Shown: positions 11,348 through 22,345 of the stretch, piece by piece
Layout of the letters: each line of letters starts with the position of its first letter
Position numbering within the stretch: the first letter of the stretch is position 1
Origin: Chrysoporthe austroafricana
Taxonomy: Eukaryota; Ascomycota; Sordariomycetes; Diaporthales; Cryphonectriaceae
Reading direction: 5' to 3'
DNA: 64,000 nucleotides
Assembly (NCBI GenBank): GCA_001051155.2
Contig: JYIP02000001.1
Location: 1,240,001-1,304,000 of the forward strand
Notes under the pieces: model-generated
What the model saw: only the letters and a program-made list of their open reading frames with translations
The model's database searches: none
Told to the model about the DNA's origin: nothing
Translations under genes and position numbers: made by a program

Positions 11348-13024
11348 GCTTTGGACGTCTTCATCATGCTGTGCGAACACGTCCACGCACGCCGGGAGCA
11401 GTCACCGCACACTCTTCAACCTACGCTCCTTTATGGCACTCTATCTTCCTTTGCCTCATTATACTTTTAAGAGGATCTTCCTATGTCAACCTTTTCTTTT
11501 GTACTTCTCTATTTCATGTTTCCTTTGTTAGCGCAACGCGGAGGAGTAGCTATGGCAGATTGAGTTCAACACGTTCGAGGCTGAATAGAACTTGTTTTGT
11601 TGAGATTGAATCACATTTACCTGAAGAATCAGACGCAGTTTCTAAAACTATGTGCGAGCGACCCATTGCTATGTATCTGATGTTCATCTCCTGCGAAGAT
11701 TTTGTCGCTGAAGTTGCCAACCTCGACGTATCATACCTTGTCAACTGGGTTCCTCGAGCTGGGCCAGAGAAGTATAATCTCAAGCAAGGAGAAGAACCAG
11801 GTTAAATATTAGCAAGAAGAATTCCTTCATCTTCCTCGAGGCTAAATCAATTGTCTTACAGACGTGTGCTCAGAGAAGCTTTAGAATGTAGATCCTCCCA
11901 CACAGTAAGCCGCAAGTGCAAATACCTCTTAAGACTATTGGGTATTAAATTCTGCTGTATTATTATCTATATCTTTCCACTTCAATACCAAGAAGCCTAG
12001 AAATATGTCGAAGGTCTATGAACAATGTTAAAGGAGCGCAAGTGGCTCTGTTATCCCTGAATATGAGCCGGAATCCATAGTACTGGTGCCGCTGGTGCCT
12101 GGGCTCGTACTTGTATACCTATACACGCTTTCGCTTGGGAATGCTTCCTGAGAAGAGTCTGTAAGGTTCGAAGATCTCCCGTAAGACTTGATTACTCTGA
12201 GGGTCCATATAAGAGGCAGCGCCACTAAATAAGCGTTTCCTGTGTGAGCGTTCATCCTTGTCAAGTTGTTGAACATTGCCAAAACATGTCCTCTGTGTCA
12301 AATTTGTCGTGTCTACAGCCAGTCACGTATGGGCTGGCAGAATGTTCAATGAACCGATAAGAACCATATATTCCCATAATCTTTGACCGAGAAGCGCAGT
12401 GCCGACGCATTGGACCAAGAAGGACTGTGGCGCATATATGGAATTAGCCAGATGGAGGAAATTATTCCCAGGCTGCTTCCATCGCATCAGACCCACCTTC
12501 CCGCCGATCAGCAGTTTTCGGCCTTTGGCGGTTCGGACGATTCTCCGCCGAACCGCGCCAGCCTCACTCAGCAGAACTACTCACGTGGGGGCTGAGTTCC
12601 TTGGTGCAACTCTCGGATCCTTCGGGTTGCTATTTTATCATTTACTATGGTACCTTTTCTTTCCGGTTCCACACCATCGTCTTGCGGCCAATGAGCAAAA
12701 CCGTCAGTAACGCCACGCGGGTGAGCAAGGGATGACTTTCGCGCCGTCAGCGCTGCATATGCAGCTGCAACGGGAATAGACTAGGCATTCTTTACGGCCC
12801 TTCACAGGTGACGACACCAGAGATGCACGCATCAGCTTACGCAGGCAGAGAGCGGCTCGTTTCTTATCCCTCGCCCGGCCCCGAACAAAGGGCACCGCTG
12901 GCACTCAAATTCTCGTCAACGTTGCAAACATGGTTGTCGTCCACCGGACACGTCCATAACATCACGAACCTCTTGCAGTAGATTCCGAACCATTGCGGAC
13001 CATCCGAGAACTTGCTCTGCAGCC
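11348..13024. other. intergenic, no gene seen
   Basis: No supported coding region. An inverted repeat with 9-bp perfect arms (GCGGTTCGG at 12528-12536, complement at 12548-12556) carries CGG/CCG half-sites like those bound by Zn2Cys6 regulators. Confidence 0.4.
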
Positions 13025-13400
13025 ATGAAGCTTCCGGTTTCGCTCCGTGAGGGCGTGGGAGATGTAGTCCGGCGGGGTCCGATGAAGGTATGCAAGACGA
13101 ACGAGTGGAGATGCCATCCCGGCATTCCCTTCGCTGTCGTCGGTGCGGTCTTCATCGGCTCAGCGTTCTTGTACTGGCTCTTCCGTACACTCACAAATAG
13201 AAAGGTTTGTGGACCAGGAGGTTCCTCGGATTCTCAATGACTGATCGTGTATCCGCCTCCAGGAGCCTATAGAGCTGCCGTACAGCCTAACATCTTTGTT
13301 TCGTTCCAAGAGTAGGTTCGCGGCTCCAGGCCGACCAGCCATGACCGGATCATCCGGACTCGAGAATACTGACCTTCTAGACAGAGTCGCACCCAGATGA
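13025..13400 (+). CDS. small single-span membrane protein, unknown
   Basis: Exons 13025-13204 and 13263-13400, 105 residues. The start GCAGCCATGA is a good fungal context. Residues about 33-54 form one strongly hydrophobic helix (VVGAVFIGSAFLYWLF) followed by basic TNRK. A 58-nt intron (GTTTGT donor, TGACTGAT branch, CAG acceptor at 13262) joins to EPIELPYSLTSLFRSK and a basic/polar tail ending DRVAPR. A second, in-frame 69-nt intron (13312-13380) is possible. No family was recognised. Two Cys lie just before the membrane span. The gene model rests on splice signals and amino-acid composition only. Confidence 0.45.
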
Positions 13401-14108
13401 GCTGCCGATCCATTCCCGTACAAAACGGCCTGTTACTACTGAGCTTCCTGGTTGGTAAAACAGCTCCGGTGTCCTCTTTGATCTTTGGCTGACAAGGTCT
13501 CTAGAGATGACGTTCTCACCTATGAGGACATCCTGGGCGGGCATACCAACCAGGGCCGTGCCACATCCCAATATGTCACAAAACGAATCAAAACCCGAGG
13601 CAACCGTGCGTTTCGCGTGATGATTGCTTGACGTACTTGACGGATGACCCAAAGAGAATTGTCAACTTGAAAGAAACCAACATCTTAACTGTCTAATCCA
13701 ACACGGACCCGTGCATAACACTTACAAGGCGCACGACTATCTAGGAAACGTTGATGGCGGAAGCACCCCATTCTATAGGGCAAACTAGTAAACAAGCAGT
13801 GGTCAGACGGAATAGCAAAGCGAAACGGTTCCAAGGGCCAGCGCTTCACTTGCACTGTGCATGCTATCCATGGCAGCGATGGACGAAGAGCGATATGCTT
13901 CTGGGACGACATTGACAGCCGAGTCGCGAGCATCATTCAGCCTGTTAGAGAGCAGGGTGGGATGTCGCATGGAATTGATTTCACAATGGCATGGGACTAA
14001 GAAGCTCATCTGCTGGGATGGACTCGGGTCGAAGGGAGGAGTGGAACTACTGCGCCCATATACACCATTCCTTGAACGCCCATTAAGTTCCCGAGGCCTC
14101 TCGACATT
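13401..14108. other. intergenic, no gene seen
   Basis: No supported coding region between the small membrane-protein gene and the 3' end of the minus-strand MFS gene. Confidence 0.5.
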
Positions 14109-16001
14109 CTAGTCGTACACCTTGGCAAGTTTGCTCCTGGCCCTCAATTTCGGGCCCCACTTCATGAACACAAACGGGATGAGGCTCAACGCTGTGCCGA
14201 ATAACGCCAAAATCAGACCAGCATACTGGGACCTAAATACCCAGACAGTCAGCTATTAGTTCAACAAGAAGCAGAAGTAGTCAATTCAAACTCACCCAAC
14301 ATTCTCGAAGAATTGGGTCGCAAAAAGCGGCGTCACGGCGCCCAGTGTGTTCCTCATCAGTCCCTGGCCGGCAATCGCACTACTGGCGCTCTCACCATAA
14401 CAGTCCGCTGTGTAGCTGTACGTACTCTCGAACACAAAATAGATGCCGAACGCGATCAGGACCAGTCCGACGCATGGCCCGACCCAGTCGAGGAATGCGT
14501 ACTGCGTGAAGCTGTAGATGAACAAGCCGATCGGCAGCCAGATGGCCCCGAACATGGCACCGTACAGCCGAGCCTCGGGCGTCACCTTAGCCTCCGGGTC
14601 AGCCGTAAGGCGGTCGTATTTGCGCATCTGTAGGTGGTGTGCGAGCCAGGCGAGCGTCGTCCCGAGAGCCAGCGCGATGTAAGGCAGGCCGGCCATGCCG
14701 GTGGACCAGCCGCGCTTGTCGGCGAAGGTGATGGAGATGACGGACAGGAACAGAAACGTTACGCCCCAGCAGAAGGCGATCCACAAGCCGAAGGCCAGCA
14801 CGACGGGCTCAGTGGCGAGCATGTGGATGGCCTTGACGGACGACGCTCTGAGCATGCTCTTGATGTCGGGCGTGTAGAGATCGCCTTCGGCAACGTAGCG
14901 CTCGTCCCCGGTGGCCTTGCGCAGCGCCGCAGCGCGCTTGTGCAGCGCGACGCCGCCGCGAGTCTCGGGGAAGAAGATAAAGATGCAGATGAGCAGAGGC
15001 ACGTTGGCCAGGCCCTGGATGCCCTCGATCCACCGCCACCCGATGGACTGGTCGATGAAGCCGGCATAGATCGGCGCGGCGACGGTGCCGAAGATGGCGA
15101 CCCACGAGAACATGGCCATGGGACGGGAGCGTTCGTGCGGGACGTACATGTCGTCGAAGGTGCCGCCGACCAGGATCGTGCCCACGCAGCCGAACAGTCC
15201 CAGAAGCAGCCGCAGCCCGATGATGGTGGCGATGTCCTGCGCCAGCGCGAGGCCGATGAACAGGGTGGAGAAGCAGAAGAAGGCCCCAGCGTAGATGACC
15301 TTCCGCCCGACGAGCTCACAGAAGGGGGCGAGGACCATGGGTGCGATGGCGCAGGCGATATTGAAGGTGAAGAGGCCGAGCTGGCCCTCTTCTGAGCTCG
15401 CGTGCAGGTCCTCCACCATGCTCGTGATGCCGGAACTGTACGCAGTCGTCGCAAGACCAATGAACAACGTCATGAGGTTGAGTATCGTGGACACCATCGT
15501 CTTCTTCCATTTGCTCCACTCGTAGGGATTTTCCTTGTCTCCCGTCGCGAAGTTGAGCACGAGATACTCCTTATTGTTGTGAGATACTACCTCGGTCAGG
15601 GTGAGCGGCATGTCGATGTCCACAGTCTTAATCGGGCCACAGTCGGGGTCGATAGACTCATTTCTCGGATCGATAAACTTTCCTCCTACGATGCGCCCCA
15701 CGAGGGGGAAGCCCTTTTCGTCCCGTTTGATTTCGTTCTCGTGGCCCGCGACAGACAAAATATCGGGCGTGGTCTCGTCAGTCTCATCAATTACTGGACT
15801 GCCGGGTCTCGAGAATGAGGTCCGGCGTGAGGGCCCCCCTGAGGTTCCGGGGCGAGATGCATAAGGACTTGAGAGCCCCGGACTGCCCGGTCTCGATACG
15901 GTGCCGCGATAGGAGGGTGCATAATACGAGTTGGGTCTGGATGCCGCCAGAGAGCCCGGCCGGGATGGAGGGGCTGAGAAAGAAGGGAAGTAGGAGGTCA
16001 T
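14109..16001 (-). CDS. MFS transporter, DHA1-like
   Basis: Exons (minus) 16001-14296 and 14232-14109, 609 residues. Proton-coupled drug/polyamine-type major facilitator of the plasma membrane. The first 75 residues are a cytoplasmic low-complexity tail with repeated SRPGS/SRPGT motifs and DETDETTPDI. The membrane domain starts near residue 160 (NPYEWSKWKK is the usual lead-in), with 12 predicted helices, the conserved GRKVIYAG loop after helix 2, a FDDMYVPHERSRPMA loop and FFPETRGG before the central loop. The 63-nt intron (GTGAGT donor at 14295, TAG acceptor at 14233) completes the last helix and the basic tail KWGPKLRARSKLAKVYD. Substrate is unknown. The Ser/Thr-Pro-rich tail may be phosphorylated (inference). 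Confidence 0.88.
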
Positions 16002-17295
16002 GACGACAGGATACGCTTTTACCTCAGCGGCAGAGCAGAAGGGAGAGGGGGAGATGAAAGGCTTCCAGAATGGAAGAAATAGGTGCGGAAAGGTGACGAG
16101 AGGAGAAAACCTAGGAAAACAAACAGAACGGCGACTCCTGCTCCATATTTACAGACTTATCATATATATTGGGGCCACCGGAAGCATTACGTGATGTCTC
16201 CAGTTTCCGTCTCGCGCGTCCAATGTCTCTAGATCCGGTATTATGGATCACGTTGCACACAGACGCAGTAGGAGCTCAGCCCATCAGTCCGCGAGTAATC
16301 CACTCTGTGCCAAAGTCTTCCCTCACCCTCGGTCCATGAAGAGATTTCGCTTCACAAATCCTTCGGCGGGACGTCGTACTTGTCTGCTGGCAAGAACAGG
16401 ATAAAATCTGCCCTTAGCAGCTCGTCCGTACGAAGACTCGCCACCTTGACTGAGATTTCGAGTCAGTGAACAGCGATGGGTTCGTAAGGCGGCACGTCAC
16501 CGGGATGTCAGAATTTTCAGACCTAGGATATTCTACCTCGAGGGGAATTAAGACGGTCACCTCTGGCTGCCCGGCTCGTGCGGCCCTCACCGATACGGAT
16601 TAGCATAATCCAACGCGTCCATGAAGCGGCGAATGCCAAACACGTCTCCCCCTGAACTCATGTCGACCTCCCGCGGACGTATATCGGGTCAGGCCGATGG
16701 AGCTAATGTGCGCCAATCGGCCCTAATCAGCGGCTCGAATAGGCCATGAAAAAGGAGACACATGGGAGAAGAGATACGTGGTTGCTGGGCCGAATCCCAC
16801 GCTCCATCTATCTGAGTCGGCAGCGGGAAGTGCGGCTCTGCGAGGATCGACCCACCCGGACCGCGGTGGGTAGTCTCGGCGGTCCGCCGAAGTTGATAAC
16901 CGTCATGACGTCTTGCCGCTGAATTGCTCGGTCAAGGACCGCCCATCTAACACTTGACCCTTCGAGTTAGGGTCCACCCGGGCTCGGATTCCGGAAAGAC
17001 GTCATTTGAAGAAAACCCTTTCGAGAAGATCCTCAGGAGCTATCTCAGTCTTTCGGGAGGCGTGGCCATAGGCAATGTTGCCGACGTGCCAACAGTTGAT
17101 ATGAAATCAGCATTCCTCCCGAAGACGGGCTATCAAAGGTCCCGAAGTCCATCTTCTGCAGAGCGCGTGCCAAGAAGTACTCCGGGTCTTAGAGAAGTTA
17201 TATTGACAGACTTATGACCCATACCCGGATTGCTACGGCCTAAGATGAACAAGCATTAGGGTCCGCTGATAGCTCCTCGCGTCCGGGCCATGTAG
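16002..17295. other. intergenic, no gene seen
   Basis: About 1.3 kb with only short frames lacking conserved motifs. It contains the promoter of the minus-strand MFS gene. Confidence 0.5.
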
Positions 17296-18339
17296 CTACT
17301 CGTCCCCCTTCAGACCAACCATCTCCAAGCTGACCTTCCACAGCCTCTCCTCATCCTCCGGGTCATAAGCCCACTTTGCGTATCCAAGCGCAAGATTTGG
17401 GTTTGGGGGGTCCACCTCCATTGGGCCGGCGACCGCACAGTCCTCGCAATACACACCGCCCTTGCCCTCGAGCTCCCTGGCAGTAGCTGCCCAGATGGTC
17501 GTAGCGCATCCCTGAGCAGGAGACTTGATGTAGTTCATTGCAGTTTGGTCCTGCCTCGCCGCTGCCATCAGCTCCTGTATGTGCTTCTGCAAGTTTGTGA
17601 AGACTCCACCCGGCATGAGGCTGTAGCCGTGAACACCCTTGTCCGCATAGAGCCGCTCAATGTGGTTGGCCATCCAGATATTGGCCGTTTTCGAGCTGCC
17701 ATAGGCAACGGACGGGTTATACTTCCCATCGCCCTGGAGATTGATGTCGTCGAACTGGACAGGGTTGGCCTGGTGGCCTGAGCTGCTGACATTGACCACG
17801 CGGCTGGCGAACTCAGGAGAGCCCTTGGCACCAGCAATTAGGAGATCCTTGAGGCACTGGAAAAGGTAGAAGTGGGCAAGATGGTTCGTGCCGAGCTGCA
17901 TCTCAAACCCGTCTCCTGTGACCTCACGAGTAGGAATGGCCATCACCCCGGCATTGTTGATGAGGATGTTGACCTTCTGCTCCCTCTTTTTGATCTCATC
18001 CGCAAAGGCTTTGACGCTTGCAAGACTGATGAGGTCGAGGTCCAGGAGGTGAAGTCTGTTTCGTGTCTTCGCGTTATTGAGAACACAGGCCAGTGCCTCC
18101 CTGGCGCGGTCCTTGCTAGCCGCCCTGACTCCGCCGTAGATGATCGCACCAGCAGCCGCGATCGCTTCAACCGTCGGAATGCCAATGCCTGAGGAGCAAC
18201 CTGTGATTACCACGACCTTATCGCTCAGGGAGCCATCGAAACGATTTTCGTCCTGTAGGACCTGCAGGCCGGTCGGTCGAGCGTCATCTGGACCTGCTCT
18301 GACTTCGGGCTTGTGGACTTCGGTGTACCTTCCAGGCAT
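17296..18339 (-). CDS. short-chain dehydrogenase/reductase
   Basis: Single exon, 347 residues, NAD(P)-dependent oxidoreductase of the classical SDR type, closest in layout to retinol-dehydrogenase-like fungal SDRs. Visible motifs: cofactor loop TGCSSGIG (46-53), NNAG (128-131), a catalytic Ser in VSSSG (about 185-187), and the YGSSK active site (Tyr213, Lys217), then the MPGGVFTNL segment after strand 6. The 40-residue N-terminal lead before the Rossmann fold is longer than usual but has no clear targeting features. The C-terminal region (YCEDC, GYAKWAYDPEDEERLW) is typical of this fungal subgroup. Substrate cannot be assigned. It does not look part of a biosynthetic cluster. Confidence 0.9.
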   Translation of the reverse strand: MPGRYTEVHKPEVRAGPDDARPTGLQVLQDENRFDGSLSDKVVVITGCSSGIGIPTVEAIAAAGAIIYGGVRAASKDRAREALACVLNNAKTRNRLHLLDLDLISLASVKAFADEIKKREQKVNILINNAGVMAIPTREVTGDGFEMQLGTNHLAHFYLFQCLKDLLIAGAKGSPEFASRVVNVSSSGHQANPVQFDDINLQGDGKYNPSVAYGSSKTANIWMANHIERLYADKGVHGYSLMPGGVFTNLQKHIQELMAAARQDQTAMNYIKSPAQGCATTIWAATARELEGKGGVYCEDCAVAGPMEVDPPNPNLALGYAKWAYDPEDEERLWKVSLEMVGLKGDE

Positions 18340-19370
18340 GGTGAGACGATTTGACAGTATGAATGTCGCGTAAGATTGATGCCAGAAAACCAGCTAAGAG
18401 GACGGTTCTTGAAACCAGATGCGCTTCCCCAACTGAAGCAAGGTGAGCGGAACTAATGCCTCGAGTGCCGAACGGGACCACATTCAAGTCAGGCCGAGAC
18501 ACAGGCCGCGCGCCATATTTATACTGAAAAACAAGCCCTTGGTTCATCAGGGCTAGATTTCGATGCTCGCCATGTGCAGAATGTTGCCTGTAGTTGATGC
18601 AGAACGGCCGAGTCCGCGGAGAAAAGGTGCGGACATAACTCTAGCTGCATTAGGCGTTCTAGGCTGCTTGCAGACGAGGCGAGACGGGTTGCGTGAGGAA
18701 TCTGGCTGCGACAGCATCGCAAATATCTGTCGGACTTTATGCAGATGAAGACCGGCCCGAGTCCATAAGCTGAGCAGTAGCAGCTTCGGCTTACGCAGGC
18801 CGGGTGTATTGAGGGTGAACGTGTGCGGGCTAAGTTGCCATGAGCTGGGAGAGCAGGGCCAGTGGTCGCTATCCAGACATAGTAGGTGGCTTGGCGTGGC
18901 ACGGTGGGTAGCTATACGGTAAAAACGCAGTCTCGGAGGTGGTAACTCGAGGTGAAGCGGGCAGCTCAGCTGAAACTATCGTCACATCGAAACAGGTTGG
19001 ACGCACCAGGACCCGGCAGAGTAAATCGCAGCTTCGAGAAACCCCTGGTAGGCGGCGCAGGGGTGCCCCCGCATGACAAATGCTCCCGGTGCCAGGGATA
19101 TCGATAAGATAGAAGCATCCCACCTTGAACTTCAGACACGGCCTCGGGCCTCTTCAGACACAAGATTCACCGTCCACTTGAACACGCGAAAGCCTGTCCA
19201 TATCCGAAAAGACTACCCAGTACATAATCCTCCACAGGACTCACTGTAACCGAGTTCAAGAACCATTTCTGGAACTACTTCCGCCTCCAAGAGCGACGTC
19301 GAGATCCGCTACCCAACAGAGCATTCCATCGCGCCTCCCAACCGACCGCCCCTCTCCCAGAGCCGCAGCC
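18340..19370. other. divergent promoter region of SDR and thioredoxin genes
   Basis: No supported coding region. The flanking genes are transcribed away from each other, so both promoters lie here. Confidence 0.55.
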
Positions 19371-19754
19371 ATGGCCGTCCAGCACATCGCAAGCCATTCC
19401 GACTTCGAGTCTCTCCTCGGGTCTACCATGTATGTCGTCGCCGACTTCTATGCAGACTGGTGCGGCCCGTGCAAACAGATAGCGCCCCTCTACGAGCAGT
19501 TCGCCAAGGCATCCTCCGTACCGGGCTACCTCGCCTTCGCAAAGGTCAATGTCGACCACAACAGACAGACAGCGGCGCAGTACGGGGTCTCGGCCATGCC
19601 GACCTTCATGTTCTTCAAAAACGGGAAGCAGGTCGGCGTCAACGGCCAGCCGCTGATACGGGGCGCGGACGTGCAGAGCCTGAAGGCCGCGGTGGACAAG
19701 CTAGGCGGGCTTGCAAAGGAGAAGCAGGCTGCCGGGGTCAAGATGGGGCAGTAA
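19371..19754 (+). CDS. thioredoxin
   Basis: Single exon, 127 residues. A small cytosolic disulfide reductase that passes electrons from thioredoxin reductase to target proteins. It has the redox motif WCGPC (Cys31, Cys34), the preceding VVADFYADW strand, the buried Asp (Asp25), the cis-Pro loop SAMPTF and the glycine-containing FFKNGKQVG strand. It is about 15-20 residues longer than the minimal fold because of a Lys/Ala/Gly-rich C-terminal tail (GLAKEKQAAGVKMGQ). The start sits in a strong context (GCCATGGCC). No targeting peptide is seen. Confidence 0.93.
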   Translation: MAVQHIASHSDFESLLGSTMYVVADFYADWCGPCKQIAPLYEQFAKASSVPGYLAFAKVNVDHNRQTAAQYGVSAMPTFMFFKNGKQVGVNGQPLIRGADVQSLKAAVDKLGGLAKEKQAAGVKMGQ

Positions 19755-21333
19755 GGGTACAGCTCCCGCCTACCGGGATGAGGAGCTCAAGCACAGGCCG
19801 TCACAGGGATAGGAGGAAGAGAGTAGGCGCCGCCAAGAGGGTGGACACCATAGGCCTCCCTGCTCTCCATACAGACTCTGAGAGCCAAGGGAAGAAGAGC
19901 CTGGGAGAGAAGAAAGACCTTTATAATGTCCACAATAAGCTGCAGACACATATTCACGCCTGTAGTGGTCGTCTGAGGGCCGTTATTGTGACAAATGCAG
20001 ATTAGGGTCACTTGTTGGTGTTGCGCAATTCAGCATAAGTTCATCGTCATATGCTCAATCTAAGAGCTATTACGACTATATAGACTATTAAGTCACGTCA
20101 GGAGGAGATTTTCAACCAGAGTATCAGCTATAGAATGATATGAATTCGAGTTTAAAGCAGAACGCTTACTTAAGAGCTATTGTGAATGGAGATGTATTGA
20201 TCTATTCCCCACGAATTTCATTGAGCCTCCCGTCATCGTCGACCTATTGAGTCTGGCCAGGAAGCTTTGAGAATCCATCAGCTTTTGTCGTGAGGATGCA
20301 TGAATCTCACAACCCAGACACGCGAAGATACCATGCCATCTAGCTTCTGCCAACATCGGACTTGCAGCTAGCAGTGATTGTATGATTTGCAAGTTTTGAT
20401 AACTCCACGTCTACCAGATTCGTATCCACAAATTAAATTTCAGGAGACTGAAATAAGTTGTAATATCTTGTACTTATTAAATGACGAATAGCGCAATTTC
20501 TATGTGCAGCAAAGCTTCAGGAAGGAACAGGCAAATGGTATTGATAAAGACTAAATTTTTCAAATCTACCACGAAGATGCGACGATCACATGTGTTTATC
20601 ATACCCAGCCCGTCTAAGCCCAACTCGAGCGCCGTGGTTATAATAATAACTTAAGGATCTTATCCTTCTCCGGGTCTCAACTTACAACCACTCTCGCTTC
20701 CTCAGATCAGGTCCAGGCATTGGAATTGACCTGTGGGTATGCTGGCAAGTTTGTATACAGAAACAAGGTATTCCTAGGAAAGGATTATATGCATTCTGGT
20801 AAGACGTGCTATCCTTTAGGAACTTAAATCTTAAGCTGGAAGTCTGAGCAGCCACGTCCTTGCCGTGGGTTCTGATGCTTCGACTTGGTGGTTTCGCTCT
20901 TGTATTTCCTGGAGATTTTTTTATGCGCATGTCATCACGGAAACCAGATGCGGAAGGGGCACGAGAGAGAAAACGGGGGGGAGGGGGGGAATCCACATGA
21001 ACGTATCATACAAAGCTTCCTAAAGAGCCTAATTGCTAAAGTCTCCGGACGAAGGCCTGTATATTTTCGTATCAAGACAATATCTTACTATCTGCTAGTA
21101 CAGACGGCTGCCTGCGATAATTACAGCTGCAAAGTTGCGTAACAGGCGGGACCGGCTTGATCAAAAAATCAATTAGTATTTCAAGCCACGCATACGTAGG
21201 AGGTGCAAATTGTTTGAAATTTTGTCTCCAGGAGATTCAGAAAAAGAAAAGATATTTCGAATATGGTCTTTTGAAAAATGGTTAGGTTATATATAATATA
21301 CACTTTGAGTTGAGACGAAGGACGACGAAATAA
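19755..21333. other. AT-rich gene-poor segment
   Basis: No gene recognised. Base composition turns AT-rich after about 20000 compared with the GC-rich coding regions to the left. No transposon ends or transposase fragments were seen. Confidence 0.5.
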
Positions 21334-21417
21334 ACCGTCGTAGCTCAATTGGCTAGAGCGTCGGACTTTTATCATGAAGTTATCCGAAGGCTGCGAGTTC
21401 GACCCTCGCCGATGGTG
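21334..21417 (+). tRNA. tRNA-Lys(UUU) with 10-nt intron
   Basis: A full cloverleaf can be folded by hand: acceptor stem 21334-21340 with 21410-21416 (seven pairs, one G-U), D arm GCTC/GAGC, anticodon stem TCGGA (21361-21365) with TCCGA (21383-21387), T arm GCGAG/CTCGC around TTCGACC, and discriminator G at 21417. Anticodon TTT is at 21368-21370. A 10-nt intron (21372-21381) sits one base 3' of the anticodon, the standard nuclear tRNA position, and its removal gives the 7-nt loop CTTTTAA. Internal box A and box B sequences are present. Confidence 0.9.
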
Positions 21418-21447
21418 TTGATTCATTATCTCCAAATTTTATTTTGC

Positions 21448-21454
21448 TTTTTTT
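21448..21454 (+). terminator. RNA polymerase III terminator of tRNA-Lys
   Basis: A run of seven T residues about 30 nt after the tRNA 3' end is a standard pol III stop; an earlier TTTT at 21437-21440 may also serve. Confidence 0.7.
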
Positions 21455-22293
21455 GGCTGCTTTTTGAGAAAATCTTCAATACAGGTATGTAGAAATCTGA
21501 AATAGCGCAGGATATTCTGTAAATAAAAAGTAAGGTGCTGCGAAACAGTAAACCCCACCACCGCCGCTAGTATTACTCTGGACACCACTAAGACTGATTT
21601 GTCTACTTACGGACTTGAATGAAAGGTGCTCCACTCGTCCTATTAGCTAAGTATTGGTGCCTGAGTAAGTGTCAATCTATGGCCGAAATAAGTGATGCAG
21701 AGGTGAAGGTACTTACTGACGTTCACACGCCTCATAGTGTAAAGGTGAAGCTGGACTTGACGCCCCAAGTTCAGGGCAGATTTCAAAAACGTACAAGCCT
21801 GGATGAAGTCTAAGGCCCGCAAAAGTTGCCTCTAAGGAAAAAAGAAAAAAAAAAAGGCTACTACCTTGGTAAGGGGGGGAATAAGGTTGGGAGAGATAGA
21901 AGCCAAGTTATCTCTACTGATAGAAATATTGCACCCTTCTGAGCTACAGCACATTCACTTACTTATAGAGCTAATACCGGCACCCATTGTCTAACTTTAT
22001 TGAAATCTACCTGTGTAATAGACGATGAAAGTTCGTCGCGTCACACGGTGTTTCTCGGTTGTAAGGCAGGCTTGGGAGGTAATTGTGAGTCGATAGAAGT
22101 GCAAGACTAAATAAACATAAACAGTTCTTCACAGTATTGAGCGTGTGACAACTTATCTTTTATCGTCTTTAATTCTCCCGAGTGTGGGTCCGTAAGAGCC
22201 GGACGTGATTCTTGATCTTGGCTAAGGGGTTATCCCGCCAAATAGGAACTTCTGCATGCTTGTAATGTCAGATCATTCCAAATTCTGGGAGCC

Positions 22294-22345
22294 TAGTGAT
22301 TGTATATTTTCTGAGAGTTTAGTGATTGTATATTCTCTGAGAGTT
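22294..22345 (+). repeat. 26-bp direct tandem repeat
   Basis: Two adjacent 26-bp copies (22294-22319 and 22320-22345) beginning TAGTGATTGTATATT, differing at a single position. Non-coding, AT-rich. Confidence 0.85.

Noticed and set aside
14634..15395. 253-codon plus-strand frame rich in Asp/Gly/Glu
   Set aside because: Antisense shadow of the GC-rich MFS transporter; no start context or domain.
21366..21382. Reading the tRNA anticodon as TTA (ochre suppressor)
   Set aside because: Placing the intron at the standard position one base after the anticodon gives the normal loop CTTTTAA and anticodon TTT (Lys).
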